From the NCBI RefSeq assembly GCF_016924665.1, contig NZ_JAFFJT010000007.1, forward strand, positions 310,001-374,000: a stretch of DNA of 64,000 bases, given 5' to 3'. The DNA is from Nocardioides sp. SYSU D00038 (GTDB taxonomy: Bacteria > Actinomycetota > Actinomycetes > Propionibacteriales > Nocardioidaceae). The notes beneath the pieces are model-generated. The model did no database searches, was not told where the DNA came from, and saw nothing but the letters and a program-made list of their open reading frames with translations. Below are positions 50,199 to 58,141 of the stretch, piece after piece. Positions within the stretch are counted from its first letter, which is position 1, and the number at the start of each line of letters is the position of its first letter. The position numbers and the translations under genes are program-made.

Positions 50199-51187
50199 GC
50201 GTGTTCCTTCCCGAGAGTGCTGCCCCGCACCACCAGCTCGGTGCCGAGCACCTCGTGGCGTGGTTCGCTGCGGCTGCCGTTGATCAGCTCGTCGAGCAGG
50301 CGGGCAGCCGTTCCGCCCAGCTCGCGCATCGGTTGCCGGACGGTCGTGAGGCCGGCGTAGCGCGCCGCCATCACGTCGTCCCACCCGGTGACCAGCACGT
50401 CACCGGGTACGTCGATCCCCCGCTCCCCCAGCCGGGCCATCAGGCCCAGCGCCAGCTCGTCGTTCGCGCACACGAAGGCGTCGGGCAGGTCGTCGACCCC
50501 GCCGACCGAGTCGGCGACCGCCGCCCCCGCCTCCTCCGTTGGTCGAGCAGCGAGCGCCAGCGAGCGTCGTCGAGACCCCGCGCGCCGGAAGCCCTCCTCG
50601 ACCCCCTCCAGGCGCTCCGCGAACTCGCTCGAGCCGTCGGGGTCGCCGACGAAGACGAAGTCTCTCGCCCCCCGCGCCACCAGGTGCTCGGCGAGCGCCA
50701 CCGCGCTGTCGCGGTTCTCGACGTTCACGCTGTCGGCGGTCGCGATCGCCGGCCGCGCGACCAGCACCAGGCCCACGCCGCGCTTGGCCAGCCGCTCCAC
50801 CGTCGTGTCGCCCACCGTGCGGCCGAGGATCACCAGGCCGTCGCACCGCTCGGCCATCTCCAGGACCTTCGCGTCGGCGTCCTGCCGGCCGTGGGTCGAC
50901 AGGATCAGCACGCTGCGCCCCAGCTCGGCCGCCACCGCCTCGTAGCCCAGCACGACCTCGGCGTAGTAGGGACCGCTCAGGTCGGGGAACACGATCCCGT
51001 TGGCGGCGTGCCGCCGCTCCGCAAGCTGTCGCCCCAGCTGGCTCGGCACGAACTCCAGCTCCTGGGCCACCGCCAGCACCCGCTCGCGAGTCGGCTCGGT
51101 GACCGACGCCGACCCGCGCATCACCCGCGACACGGTCGCGATGGACACCCCCGCCTCGCGGGCGACGTCCCTGATCGTCGTACGCAT
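50195..51187 (-). CDS. LacI family regulator with an in-frame repeat insertion
   Basis: A 330-aa LacI/GalR regulator. The HTH and hinge cover residues 1-60 (TTIRDVAREAGVSIATVSRVMRGSASVTEPTRERVLAVAQELEFVPSQLGRQLAERR) and a periplasmic-binding-like effector domain follows. The segment SRRRSLALAARPT near residue 213 is translated from a 40-bp copy of an intergenic-type palindromic repeat (50538-50577) and is in frame. The stop overlaps the binding protein start (ATGA). A 25-bp symmetric operator upstream suggests autoregulation. If the insertion disturbs the effector pocket, the operon could be constitutive or super-repressed. Confidence 0.9.
   Translation of the reverse strand: MRTTIRDVAREAGVSIATVSRVMRGSASVTEPTRERVLAVAQELEFVPSQLGRQLAERRHAANGIVFPDLSGPYYAEVVLGYEAVAAELGRSVLILSTHGRQDADAKVLEMAERCDGLVILGRTVGDTTVERLAKRGVGLVLVARPAIATADSVNVENRDSAVALAEHLVARGARDFVFVGDPDGSSEFAERLEGVEEGFRRAGSRRRSLALAARPTEEAGAAVADSVGGVDDLPDAFVCANDELALGLMARLGERGIDVPGDVLVTGWDDVMAARYAGLTTVRQPMRELGGTAARLLDELINGSRSEPRHEVLGTELVVRGSTLGKEHA
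50538..50577. repeat. Palindromic repeat copy inside lacI
   Basis: A 40-bp sequence from GTTGGTCGAGCAGCGAGCGC to GCGTCGTCGAGACC. It belongs to the same repeat class as the degenerate copies at 24457-24690 (shared GGTTGRNCGAG...CTCGARACC layout). It is in frame with lacI, giving a low-complexity Arg/Ser/Leu/Ala segment. Confidence 0.65.
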
Positions 51188-51216
51188 CCGGTCACCTCCC
51201 GAGCGGCGGTGCGTGT

Positions 51217-51241
51217 GTAAGCGGTTTCAGAAACCGGTTAC
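51217..51241. promoter_or_regulatory. LacI-type operator
   Basis: Arms GTAAGCGGTTTC (51217-51228) and GAAACCGGTTAC (51230-51241) flank a single A; one mismatch in 12. Located 29 bp upstream of the lacI start. The CG-centred AAACCG half-site is typical of LacI/GalR operators. Probably autoregulatory and controlling the whole sugar operon. Confidence 0.7.
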
Positions 51242-51330
51242 AGCGACCGTAACGCGGGTCACACCGCGGCTGTCAACCGTTCGCCGGGCAAAGACTCCGA
51301 CTGGCTTGGGGTACTTGTCCACGTCGAGTC

Positions 51331-51461
<131 letters not shown>

Positions 51462-51479
51462 GGGCGCTCCGAAATGCCG

Positions 51480-51513
51480 CGAGCGGGACGGCCCCGAAGG
51501 GCCGCCCCGCTCG
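51480..51513 (-). terminator. nrdJ terminator hairpin
   Basis: 15-bp arms (51480-51494 and 51499-51513) starting CGAGCGGG and ending CCCGCTCG, one mismatch, with the tetraloop CGAA. 12 bp after the nrdJ stop on the minus strand. No U-tract. Confidence 0.8.
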
Positions 51514-51525
51514 ATGCGCGCTGGG

Positions 51526-54423
51526 TCAGCTGCAGCCGCTGGTGGAGCCGCAGCCCTCGCAGACGTAGCAGGAGCCGGCGGGACGCATCTTGGTGCCGCA
51601 GGTCATGCAGAGCGGGGAGTCGACCGCGGTGCCGGTGATCTTCTCCAGGAGCTCGGCGGAGGTGTGGGCCTCCTGGGCGGGGGCCGCGGGGACCTCGCGC
51701 TGCTCGGAGCCGTGGGTGTCCTTGGTCTCGACGACCTCGGCCTCGGCGGTGGCCTTGGGCAGGGCCGGAACGTCCTCGAGGAGCTCGGAGGCGTTGCCGG
51801 TCTCCTCGGTGACGGGCTCGTAGGAGCCGGTCTCGAGGTGGCGCTGCCGCTCCTCGGCCGAGTAGATGCCGAGCGAGGAGCGGGTCTCGAAGTCCATGTA
51901 GTCGAGGGCCAGCCGGCGGAAGACGTAGTCCATCAGCGACTGCGCCATCCGGATGTCCGGGTCGTCGGTGAGGCCGGCGGGCTCGAAGCGCAGGTTGGTG
52001 AACTTCGAGACGTAGGTCTCCAGCGGGACGCCGTACTGCATGCCGATCGACACGGCGATCGAGAACGCGTCCATCACCCCGGCCAGGGTCGAGCCCTGCT
52101 TGCCGAGCTTGAGGAAGATCTCGCCCAGGGTGCCGTCGTCGTGGGCGCCGGAGGTCATGTAGCCCTCGGCACCGCCGACCGTGAACGACGTGGTGCGCGA
52201 GACCCGCGACTTCGGGAGCCGCTTGCGGGTGGGGGCGTAGACGACCTTCTCGACGACCTTGGTCTCGGCGTCGGTCGAGGCGGTGGCCCGGCCCTGGTCC
52301 TTCTTGGACGACTCCGACTTGCCGTCGGAGAGCGGCTGGCCGACCTTGCAGTTGTCACGGTAGATCGCGGTGGCCTTGAGGCCGAGCTTCCACGACTGGA
52401 GGTAGACCTCCTCGATCTCCTCGACGGTGGCCGACTCCGGCAGGTTGACGGTCTTGGAGATCGCACCGGAGAGGAACGGCTGGCAGGCCGCCATCATCCG
52501 CACGTGGCCCATCGGCTTGAGCGCGCGGGCGCCCATCGCGGTGTCGAAGACCTCGTAGTGCTCCTGGCGCAGGCCGGGGGCGTCGATCACGTGGCCGTTC
52601 TCGGCGATGTAGTCGACGATCGCCTCGATCTGCTCCCCGACGTAGCCCATCTTCTTGAGCGCGCGGGGGATGGTCTGGTTGACGATCTGCATCGAGCCGC
52701 CGCCGACGAGCTTCTTGAACTTCACCAGCGAGAAGTCGGGCTCGATGCCGGTGGTGTCGCAGTCCATCATGAAGCCGATGGTGCCGGTGGGCGCCAGCAC
52801 CGAGGCCTGGGCGTTGCGGAAGCCGTTGTCGGCGCCGAGCCTGACGACGTCGGCCCACGCCTGGGTGGCGAGCTTGTGCACCTGGGCGTCGGCGATCGAG
52901 AGGGTGCGGACGGTGTCGTTGGCCGCCTGGTGCTTGCGCATCACCCGCTGGTGGGCCTCGGCGTTGCGGGCGTAGCCGTTGTAGGGGCCGACCACCGAGG
53001 CGAGCTCGGCGGACCGCTTGTAGGACTGGCCGGTCATCAGCGAGGTGATCGCCGCGGCCATCGCCCGGCCGCCGTCGGAGTCGTAGCCCAGGCCCATCGC
53101 CATCAGCAGCGCGCCGAGGTTGGCGTAGCCGATGCCGAGCTGGCGGTAGTCGCGGGTGGTCTCGCCGATCGCCTCGGTCGGGAAGTCGGCGAAGCAGATC
53201 GAGATGTCCATCGCGGTGATGATCAGCTCGACGGCCTGGGCGAACAGCTCGGCGTCGAAGGTGTCGTCGTCCTTGAGGAACTTGAGCAGGTTCAGCGACG
53301 CGAGGTTGCACGAGGAGTTGTCGAGCGACATGTACTCCGAGCACGGGTTGGACGCGGTGATCCGGCCGGTCTCGGGGTTGGTGTGCCAGTCGTTGATCGT
53401 GTCGTCGTACTGCAGGCCCGGGTCGGCGCACTCCCAGGCGGCCTGGGCGATCTTGCGGAACAGGTCGCGGGCGTCGACCCGCTCGATGACCTCGCCGGTC
53501 TTGCGGGCACGCAGGCCGAAGTCGGTGCCGTCCTCGACGGCGCGCATGAACTCGTCGCTGACGCGCACGGAGTTGTTGGCGTTCTGGTACTGCACCGAGG
53601 TGATGTCGTCGCCGCCGAGGTCCATGTCGAAGCCGGCGTCGCGCAGGGCGCGGATCTTGTCCTCCTCCCGCGCCTTGGTCATCACGAACTCCTCGATGTC
53701 GGGGTGGTCGACGTCGAGCACGACCATCTTGGCGGCCCGACGGGTGGCGCCGCCGGACTTGATGGTGCCGGCGGACGCGTCGGCGCCGCGCATGAACGAG
53801 ACGGGACCGGACGCCGTGCCGCCCGAGGAGAGCAGCTCCTTGGACGAGCGGATCCGGGAGAGGTTGAGCCCGGCACCGGAGCCGCCCTTGAAGATGAAGC
53901 CCTCCTCCTTGTACCAGTTGAGGATCGAGTCCATCGAGTCGTCGACCGAGAGGATGAAGCACGCCGAGACCTGCTGGGGGCTCTGGGTGCCGACGTTGAA
54001 CCAGACCGGGGAGTTGAAGGAGAAGTACTGGTTGACCAGCAGCCAGGTCAGCTCGTGCTCGAACAGCTCGGCGTCGGCCGGGGTCGCGAAGTAGCCGTGG
54101 TCGAGGCCGGCCTTGCTGTAGGTCTTCACCACCCGGTCGATGAGCTGGCGCAGGCTCCACTCGCGGGCGTCGGTGCCGACGGCGCCGCGGAAGTACTTGG
54201 TCGTGACGATGGTGGAGGCGTTGACCGACCAGGTGTCGGGGAACTCCACGCCGCGCTGCTCGAAGACGGTGTCGCCGGTCTTCCAGTTGGTCTGGACGAC
54301 GTCGCGGCGCTCCCAGGTCAGCTCGTCGTAGGGGTGGACGCCCTCCGTGCTGAACACACGGTTGATCGTCAGTCCCTTGCTCGCCGTGCCCTTGCGGGCC
54401 CGGCCGCTCACCGTCTCGGTCAT
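51526..54423 (-). CDS. nrdJ: Vitamin B12-dependent (class II) ribonucleotide reductase
   Basis: A 965-aa class II reductase. It makes deoxynucleotides using adenosylcobalamin. Features: FNSPVWFNVG, ACFILSVDDSMDSILNWYKEEGFIFKGGSGAGLNLS, NPCSEYMSLDNSSCNLASLNLLKFL (radical-site region with conserved N-C-E), APTGTIGFMMDCDTTGIEPDFSLVKFKKL, and a C-terminal Cys-rich tail (CMTCGTKMRPAGSCYVCEGCGSTSGCS) that holds redox or zinc Cys. ATG at 54423 follows GAGGAG at good spacing. Downstream of nrdR with a structured 156-bp leader. No nrdAB genes in the window. Confidence 0.96.
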   Translation of the reverse strand: MTETVSGRARKGTASKGLTINRVFSTEGVHPYDELTWERRDVVQTNWKTGDTVFEQRGVEFPDTWSVNASTIVTTKYFRGAVGTDAREWSLRQLIDRVVKTYSKAGLDHGYFATPADAELFEHELTWLLVNQYFSFNSPVWFNVGTQSPQQVSACFILSVDDSMDSILNWYKEEGFIFKGGSGAGLNLSRIRSSKELLSSGGTASGPVSFMRGADASAGTIKSGGATRRAAKMVVLDVDHPDIEEFVMTKAREEDKIRALRDAGFDMDLGGDDITSVQYQNANNSVRVSDEFMRAVEDGTDFGLRARKTGEVIERVDARDLFRKIAQAAWECADPGLQYDDTINDWHTNPETGRITASNPCSEYMSLDNSSCNLASLNLLKFLKDDDTFDAELFAQAVELIITAMDISICFADFPTEAIGETTRDYRQLGIGYANLGALLMAMGLGYDSDGGRAMAAAITSLMTGQSYKRSAELASVVGPYNGYARNAEAHQRVMRKHQAANDTVRTLSIADAQVHKLATQAWADVVRLGADNGFRNAQASVLAPTGTIGFMMDCDTTGIEPDFSLVKFKKLVGGGSMQIVNQTIPRALKKMGYVGEQIEAIVDYIAENGHVIDAPGLRQEHYEVFDTAMGARALKPMGHVRMMAACQPFLSGAISKTVNLPESATVEEIEEVYLQSWKLGLKATAIYRDNCKVGQPLSDGKSESSKKDQGRATASTDAETKVVEKVVYAPTRKRLPKSRVSRTTSFTVGGAEGYMTSGAHDDGTLGEIFLKLGKQGSTLAGVMDAFSIAVSIGMQYGVPLETYVSKFTNLRFEPAGLTDDPDIRMAQSLMDYVFRRLALDYMDFETRSSLGIYSAEERQRHLETGSYEPVTEETGNASELLEDVPALPKATAEAEVVETKDTHGSEQREVPAAPAQEAHTSAELLEKITGTAVDSPLCMTCGTKMRPAGSCYVCEGCGSTSGCS

Positions 54424-54508
54424 GGTTCTCCTCGGTCCTGGGGGGTGGGTGTCGCTGCTGGCTCGTGCTGCTGGCTGCTGCTGGGTGGTGCTGGTGATGC
54501 TTCCTGCT

Positions 54509-54571
54509 GGCACCGACACTCGGTGCCGACGTGGTACGCCCGGCCGGCAGCTTCCCCACTACCGGCCGGGC
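54509..54571 (-). promoter_or_regulatory. Structured leader between nrdR and nrdJ
   Basis: Two strong hairpins: GCCCGGCCGG (54538-54547) with CCGGCCGGGC (54562-54571), and GGCACCGA (54509-54516) with TCGGTGCC (54520-54527). The first begins 9 nt after the nrdR stop and may act as a partial terminator. The remaining leader to nrdJ is CAG-rich and without U-runs. I find no B12-box of a cobalamin riboswitch. Confidence 0.55.
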
Positions 54572-54579
54572 AGCCTGGG

Positions 54580-55104
54580 TCAGCCGCTGGGGGCTGAGGT
54601 GGTGAGGGCCTCGACCGGCCCGTCGGCCGGCCCGTCGACCAGGCCCGCCAGCTCGCGGGCGCGCTCGGCGCGCAGCTGGGTGATCGCGGACTCGAAGTCC
54701 TCGGCGCTCTCGAAGGAGCGGTAGACCGAGGCGAAGCGCAGGTAGGCCACCTCGTCGAGCTCGCTGAGCGGGGCGAGGATCGCCATCCCGACCTCGTGGG
54801 CCTCGAACTCGGCCTTGCCGGCGCCGCGGAGGGCGTCCTCCACGGCCTGGCCGAGGCAGGCCAGCTGGTCCTCGGTGACGGGACGGCCCTTGCACGCCTT
54901 GCGCACGCCGGCCACCGCCTTGTCGCGGTTGAACGGCTCGGTGGCGCCGGAGCGCTTGAGCACCATCAGCTGCATCATCTCGACGGTCGTGAACCGCTTC
55001 TCGCACGCCTGGCACTGGCGCCGCCGGCGGATCGAGCCGCCGTCCTCGGCCACCCGGGAGTCGAGGACCTTGGTGTCGTCGTTCTTGCAGAACGGGCAGT
55101 GCAC
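54580..55104 (-). CDS. nrdR: Transcriptional repressor NrdR
   Basis: A 174-aa regulator: zinc ribbon with Cys3/Cys6/Cys31/Cys34 (HCPFCKNDD...QCQACEKRF) and an ATP-cone domain ([46 protein letters not shown]). It senses ATP/dATP and represses ribonucleotide reductase genes. GTG at 55104 with GGAGGAGG upstream. First gene of the nrdR-nrdJ operon, with paired NrdR boxes about 150-190 bp upstream. C-terminal 20 residues are less conserved. Confidence 0.95.
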   Translation of the reverse strand: MHCPFCKNDDTKVLDSRVAEDGGSIRRRRQCQACEKRFTTVEMMQLMVLKRSGATEPFNRDKAVAGVRKACKGRPVTEDQLACLGQAVEDALRGAGKAEFEAHEVGMAILAPLSELDEVAYLRFASVYRSFESAEDFESAITQLRAERARELAGLVDGPADGPVEALTTSAPSG

Positions 55105-55453
55105 GGCGGTCCTCCTCCCACGCGTCGAGCCGACTCCCGGGGTCGCCACGGACACCCCTCGCAGGGTGTGGACGGGCTGGGGATATCGGGGGCTTCTCTG
55201 TGTACAACCAGCAGCTCCGTGTGCACCTTCCCCACCCGGACTGTGACTATCTCGCCACCAGATGTGGATAACTACACCGTTGTAACTACTAGATGTAGTG
55301 GTAACCGTACGCCTGGTCCGGGACGGGCGCAAGTGGTCCCGGCAGGTCGGTCGTGACCCGGGAGCGGGGTCGGAGAAACCGCAGGTCAGGACCGGTAGCG
55401 GACGGGCACGGACGTCGGTCGGCGGCGTGTCGCGGGGTCGCGGGAGGCGCGCG
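55105..55453. other. 349-bp intergenic region upstream of nrdR
   Basis: No gene seen. It carries two NrdR-like boxes, a perfect DnaA box and a near-consensus one (all within 55199-55300), then a GC-rich stretch to the 3' end of the GAF/ATPase gene. The nrdR promoter lies here on the minus strand. Confidence 0.8.
55256..55300. promoter_or_regulatory. Paired NrdR boxes and DnaA box
   Basis: Box A is CACCAGATGTGGATAA (55256-55272) and box B is CTACTAGATGTAGTGG (about 55286-55301). The AGATGTrG cores start at 55260 and 55291, 31 bp apart, that is three helical turns, the spacing known for NrdR pairs. Box A overlaps TGTGGATAA (55264-55272), the exact complement of the DnaA box TTATCCACA. TGTGTACAA (55199-55207) is a further near-match. 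Confidence 0.65.
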
Positions 55454-56500
55454 TCAGCCGGCCTCGAGGGCACCCGCGGCCGGTCGGCCGAGGTCGACGA
55501 CGAACCACACGCGGGTGCCGTCGCCGGTGCGCTCCGAACCCCACCGGTCGGCCAGCGTCTCGACCAGCCGCAGGCCCCGGCCGTGCACCCGCAGCGGGTC
55601 GGGTTCGTCGGCCGGTCGGGGTGCCTGCGACTCGACCCGCCCGCGGTCGCGCACGGTGACCGTGAGCAATCCGTCGTCGACCGCGAGCCCGAGGGCCGAG
55701 CCGGTGCCGGCGTGGACGACGGCGTTGGTGACCAGCTCCGAGACGCACAGCTCCACCACGTCGACGGCGTCGCCGACCACACCCCACTCGCCCAGGCGGC
55801 CCCGCACGAAGCGGCGGGCCTGGGCCGCGGCGCGCGGGTCGTCGGGCAGCTCGAGGCCGTCGCTCGCGCCGTCGGGCTCGGGCGACGAGGCGGGCCGCGG
55901 CTCGGGTGCGCCCTGCGCCCGCACCCGCGCGACCGCCTCGCCGGTGCGCCGGACCACCGCCTCGAGCAGCCGGAGCTGGGCCCGGGCGCCGGGGGTCGGC
56001 TGGCGGAACCGCTGCGGTCGGTCGTAGAAGAGCACCAGCCCGCCCAGCGGCGATCCGGTGCCCGGCAGGGGGAGCGCGGCGAGGTCGGTCGTCCAGGCGG
56101 GCTGCCGGGCGACGAGGGCGGCGTAGCGCGGGTCGAGCTCGGTGAGCGAGCCGAGCACCGGTCGACCGGTGCGTACGACGGTGGTCAGCGGCACGTCGTC
56201 GTAGGCGTCGATGTGGCACCAGTCGAGCTCGTCGCCGGGGCCGGGCGCGAGGGGCCCGGCCGCGTCCGGCCGCTCGGCCGCGGTGAACAGCAACCGGCGT
56301 CCGCCGCCCTCGGAGAGCGCCAGGCCGACCCGACGCACGCCGGGCAGGGCGGTCAGGTGGGTGAGCGCGGCACGGGCCACGCCGTCGAGGGTCTCGGCCG
56401 CGGCCAGGTCGACCCCCAGCCGGGCGAGGTGACCCAGCGCCGCTCGCGGGGGCGCCGCCGTGGGCGTGCCCGGCCGCTCGGCCCCGCTCTCGTCGCTCAC
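55454..56500 (-). CDS. GAF domain / anti-sigma-type ATPase protein
   Basis: A 348-aa protein: a GAF-like sensory region (about residues 20-190: [63 protein letters not shown]) followed by a RsbW-type HATPase domain ([25 protein letters not shown] with the N-box, [18 protein letters not shown] as G1/G2-like motif). Such proteins bind sigma factors or anti-anti-sigma factors, often in phosphorelay switches. GTG at 56500 was chosen since the extra upstream 21 residues are basic and unlike the family. No partner in the window. Confidence 0.85.
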   Translation of the reverse strand: MSDESGAERPGTPTAAPPRAALGHLARLGVDLAAAETLDGVARAALTHLTALPGVRRVGLALSEGGGRRLLFTAAERPDAAGPLAPGPGDELDWCHIDAYDDVPLTTVVRTGRPVLGSLTELDPRYAALVARQPAWTTDLAALPLPGTGSPLGGLVLFYDRPQRFRQPTPGARAQLRLLEAVVRRTGEAVARVRAQGAPEPRPASSPEPDGASDGLELPDDPRAAAQARRFVRGRLGEWGVVGDAVDVVELCVSELVTNAVVHAGTGSALGLAVDDGLLTVTVRDRGRVESQAPRPADEPDPLRVHGRGLRLVETLADRWGSERTGDGTRVWFVVDLGRPAAGALEAG

Positions 56501-56567
56501 GACCGGCCGGTACCCAGCAGATCGCGACAGCGCGGGTGTTCTCCGGTGCGAGGTTCGTCCCATGGGT

Positions 56568-56573
56568 CACAAT
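56568..56573 (+). promoter_or_regulatory. -10 element for leaderless mRNA
   Basis: CACAAT ends 6 nt before the ATG at 56580. The same CACAAT-N6-start arrangement occurs before the PAP2 gene (58949-58961). Confidence 0.45.
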
Positions 56574-56579
56574 CTCCGC

Positions 56580-56924
56580 ATGGGAGAGCCGGGGAGGCGC
56601 GTGAAGGGCGGGGCGCGACGTGGCGCTCGGCCGCGCCGGTCGTTCCGGCCCGACGTCGCGCTCCTCGCCCTCGGGGCCGTCGTCGCGCTCGCCGCCTGGG
56701 CCGGGCTGGTCTGGCTGGCCATCGGCTTCGGGCGCGACGCCCGCGGCGGCGACGACGGGCGCTGGCTCTGGCTAGCCGGCACCGGTCTGGTCGCGGCCGG
56801 CGCGCTGCTCGCATGCCTGTTGCTGACCGCTCGCGCGCTGCGCGCGATCGGCGTCCTCGCCCAGCCGGACAAGCCCCGGGCCGACCCGCCGGAGGACGTC
56901 AGCCGCGGTCGACGAGCCGCCTGA
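56580..56924 (+). CDS. Small two-pass membrane protein
   Basis: A 114-aa protein: a basic N-terminus (MGEPGRRVKGGARRGARPRRSFRPD), two membrane segments (VALLALGAVVALAAWAGLVWLAIGF and LAGTGLVAAGALLACLLLTARAL), and a short basic tail. ATG at 56580 chosen for the -10 element 6 nt upstream; an in-frame ATG at 56562 is the alternative. Overlaps the DUF3052 3' end by 26 bp (convergent). Family unknown. Confidence 0.7.
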   Translation: MGEPGRRVKGGARRGARPRRSFRPDVALLALGAVVALAAWAGLVWLAIGFGRDARGGDDGRWLWLAGTGLVAAGALLACLLLTARALRAIGVLAQPDKPRADPPEDVSRGRRAA

Positions 56925-57309
56925 CCAGCTTCAGGCCCGACCACGTGTCGTCGATGGCGGCCACCTTGACGTCCACGAGGCCGGTCGCGAGAGCCAGCGC
57001 ACGCACCCGGTCCTCGTCCAGGTCGCTGGCGATGCCGAACGCCTTCCGGGCCGCCTTCTTGGGCCAGCAGACCCAGATCATCCCGGCAGGTGCCGTGCGC
57101 TCGACCAGCAGAGGCAGGCGTGCCGACAGGCTCGCCAGGCTGGTGTGGAAGGTGAGCGAGACGTCCAGCCTGTGCGGCAGCCGGGTGACCAGGCGAGCGG
57201 CGCCGATGTCGCCGAGGTCGAAGCCGGCGGGAGCCCGGTCGAGGAGCACGACGTGGCCGTCCCTGACCCCGATCTTGCGCACCAGCGGGGTGCTCGAGTA
57301 GCCAGTCAC
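56899..57309 (-). CDS. DUF3052 family protein
   Basis: A 136-aa protein: TGYSSTPLVRKIGVRDGHVVLLDRAPAGFDLGDIGAARLVTRLPHRLDVSLTFHTSLASLSARLPLLVERTAPAGMIWVCWPKKAARKAFGIASDLDEDRVRALALATGLVDVKVAAIDDTWSGLKLVRR is the full DUF3052 pattern, in short pieces: start GYS-TPL-KKLG, middle WVCWPKK and end DTWSGLKLV. Actinobacterial and proteobacterial family of unknown role, sometimes near stress genes. The 3' end overlaps a convergent small gene by 26 bp. Confidence 0.88.
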   Translation of the reverse strand: MTGYSSTPLVRKIGVRDGHVVLLDRAPAGFDLGDIGAARLVTRLPHRLDVSLTFHTSLASLSARLPLLVERTAPAGMIWVCWPKKAARKAFGIASDLDEDRVRALALATGLVDVKVAAIDDTWSGLKLVRRLVDRG

Positions 57310-57336
57310 GGGCCGCAGGCTAGGACAGGAATGCCG

Positions 57337-57392
57337 CGAGGGGCGGGACCGTCAGGCCCCGCCCCTCGTCTTCCCCGGCTCGCCAGCCGGGG
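57337..57392 (-). terminator. Double hairpin after the LysM gene
   Basis: CGAGGGGCGGG (57337-57347) with CCCGCCCCTCG (57358-57368), and CCCCGGCT (57373-57380) with AGCCGGGG (57385-57392). Both stems are perfect and lie 31-86 bp after the LysM stop on the minus strand. Confidence 0.75.
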
Positions 57393-57422
57393 TCGAAGCG
57401 GCTGGCGATGTCTGTGTGGCGG

Positions 57423-57809
57423 TCAGCCGCCGGCGGGCACCAGGATCCGCTGGCCGGCGGAGAGCGAGCCGGACTCGAGGGCGTTGAGCCGCTTGATCTG
57501 CTCCATCACTTCGCGCACCTCGCCGTCTGCGGCGAGGGAGGCGGCGATGTCCCACAGGGTGTCGCCGGAGCTGACCAGTACGACGCGGGTGGGCACGGGC
57601 TCGCCGGCCTCGCCGGTGGCGACCGACCCGGCGGCCACGAGCAGTCCGACGCCCAGGACCAGGAGCAGGGCGAGCACCAGCACGACCAGCCGGCCGCGGC
57701 GGGTCAGTCGCACCTCGCTGCGCCGTTCGACCCCGCGAGCGGGGCGCGTCGGGGCGGGGGCGACAGTGCGGGCCGGGCCGAACATCGAGTCGAGGGTCAT
57801 GGTGCTCAT
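57423..57809 (-). CDS. LysM-domain membrane protein divergent from lexA (possible SOS division inhibitor)
   Basis: A 128-aa protein: basic cytoplasmic N-terminus, one anchor (GRLVVLVLALLLVLGVGLLVAAGS), then a LysM domain (VVLVSSGDTLWDIAASLAADGEVREVMEQIKRLNALESGSLSAGQRILVPA). The position opposite lexA, the build and the SOS boxes match YneA of Bacillus and Rv2719c-like proteins, which delay division after DNA damage. The promoter TTGAAA-18 bp-TACTCT (complement of 57922-57951) contains a SOS box in its spacer. Function by analogy only. Confidence 0.82.
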   Translation of the reverse strand: MSTMTLDSMFGPARTVAPAPTRPARGVERRSEVRLTRRGRLVVLVLALLLVLGVGLLVAAGSVATGEAGEPVPTRVVLVSSGDTLWDIAASLAADGEVREVMEQIKRLNALESGSLSAGQRILVPAGG

Positions 57810-57890
57810 CGAGGACTCCTGGGGAAGTAGGTGTGTCCAGTTCTAGGTGCGACCACCGACAGTGGCGCCGGGCCGGTGCTCCTGGGTGCT

Positions 57891-57941
57891 TCGATCAGAC
57901 GTTCGATCGAACACGTGTTTGAGAGTAGAACACCCGTTCGA
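57891..57941. promoter_or_regulatory. SOS boxes 1-3 at the LysM promoter
   Basis: TCGATCAGACGTTCGA (57891-57906), TCGAACACGTGTTTGA (57907-57922) and TAGAACACCCGTTCGA (57926-57941), against the actinobacterial consensus TCGAACnnnnGTTCGA. Box 3 lies in the spacer of the LysM promoter and box 2 just downstream of its -10, so LexA binding would block it. Confidence 0.8.
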
Positions 57942-57959
57942 ACGATTTCAAGCACCCGG

Positions 57960-58062
57960 CCGAACAGGCGTTCGACGGCGTGTCGCGCTCGAGCCTGCGG
58001 TCGCGGCCGACACACGCCGTTCGAACAGGTGTTTGAACACCGGGCGCGGGTGCGGCTACGGT
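57960..58062 (+). promoter_or_regulatory. SOS boxes 4-5 and lexA promoter
   Basis: CCGAACAGGCGTTCGA (57960-57975) and TCGAACAGGTGTTTGA (58021-58036). Box 5 overlaps the -35 TTGAAC (58033-58038), which with TACGGT (58057-58062, 18-bp spacer) forms the lexA promoter. Gives autorepression. Confidence 0.8.
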
Positions 58063-58141
58063 GAGGCAACCGGACCCGGGTCCTGCGTGCCTCGCCCGCA
58101 CCTGACCATCCCTCCCGGGCCGCCGAGCGGAAGGCGTCACG

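Larger units (their letters stand above)
57810..58141. other. 332-bp SOS regulatory region
   Basis: No gene seen. Contains five LexA boxes and two divergent promoters (see separate entries). The remainder is featureless GC-rich DNA with the lexA ribosome site GGAAGG just before 58142. Confidence 0.85.

Noticed and set aside
54424..54579. Cobalamin riboswitch before nrdJ
   Set aside because: Hairpins exist but no B12-box or conserved core could be found by eye.
51514..54597. 1000-codon open frame on the + strand opposite nrdJ
   Set aside because: The opposite strand clearly encodes class II ribonucleotide reductase; the + frame has shadow composition and no motif.
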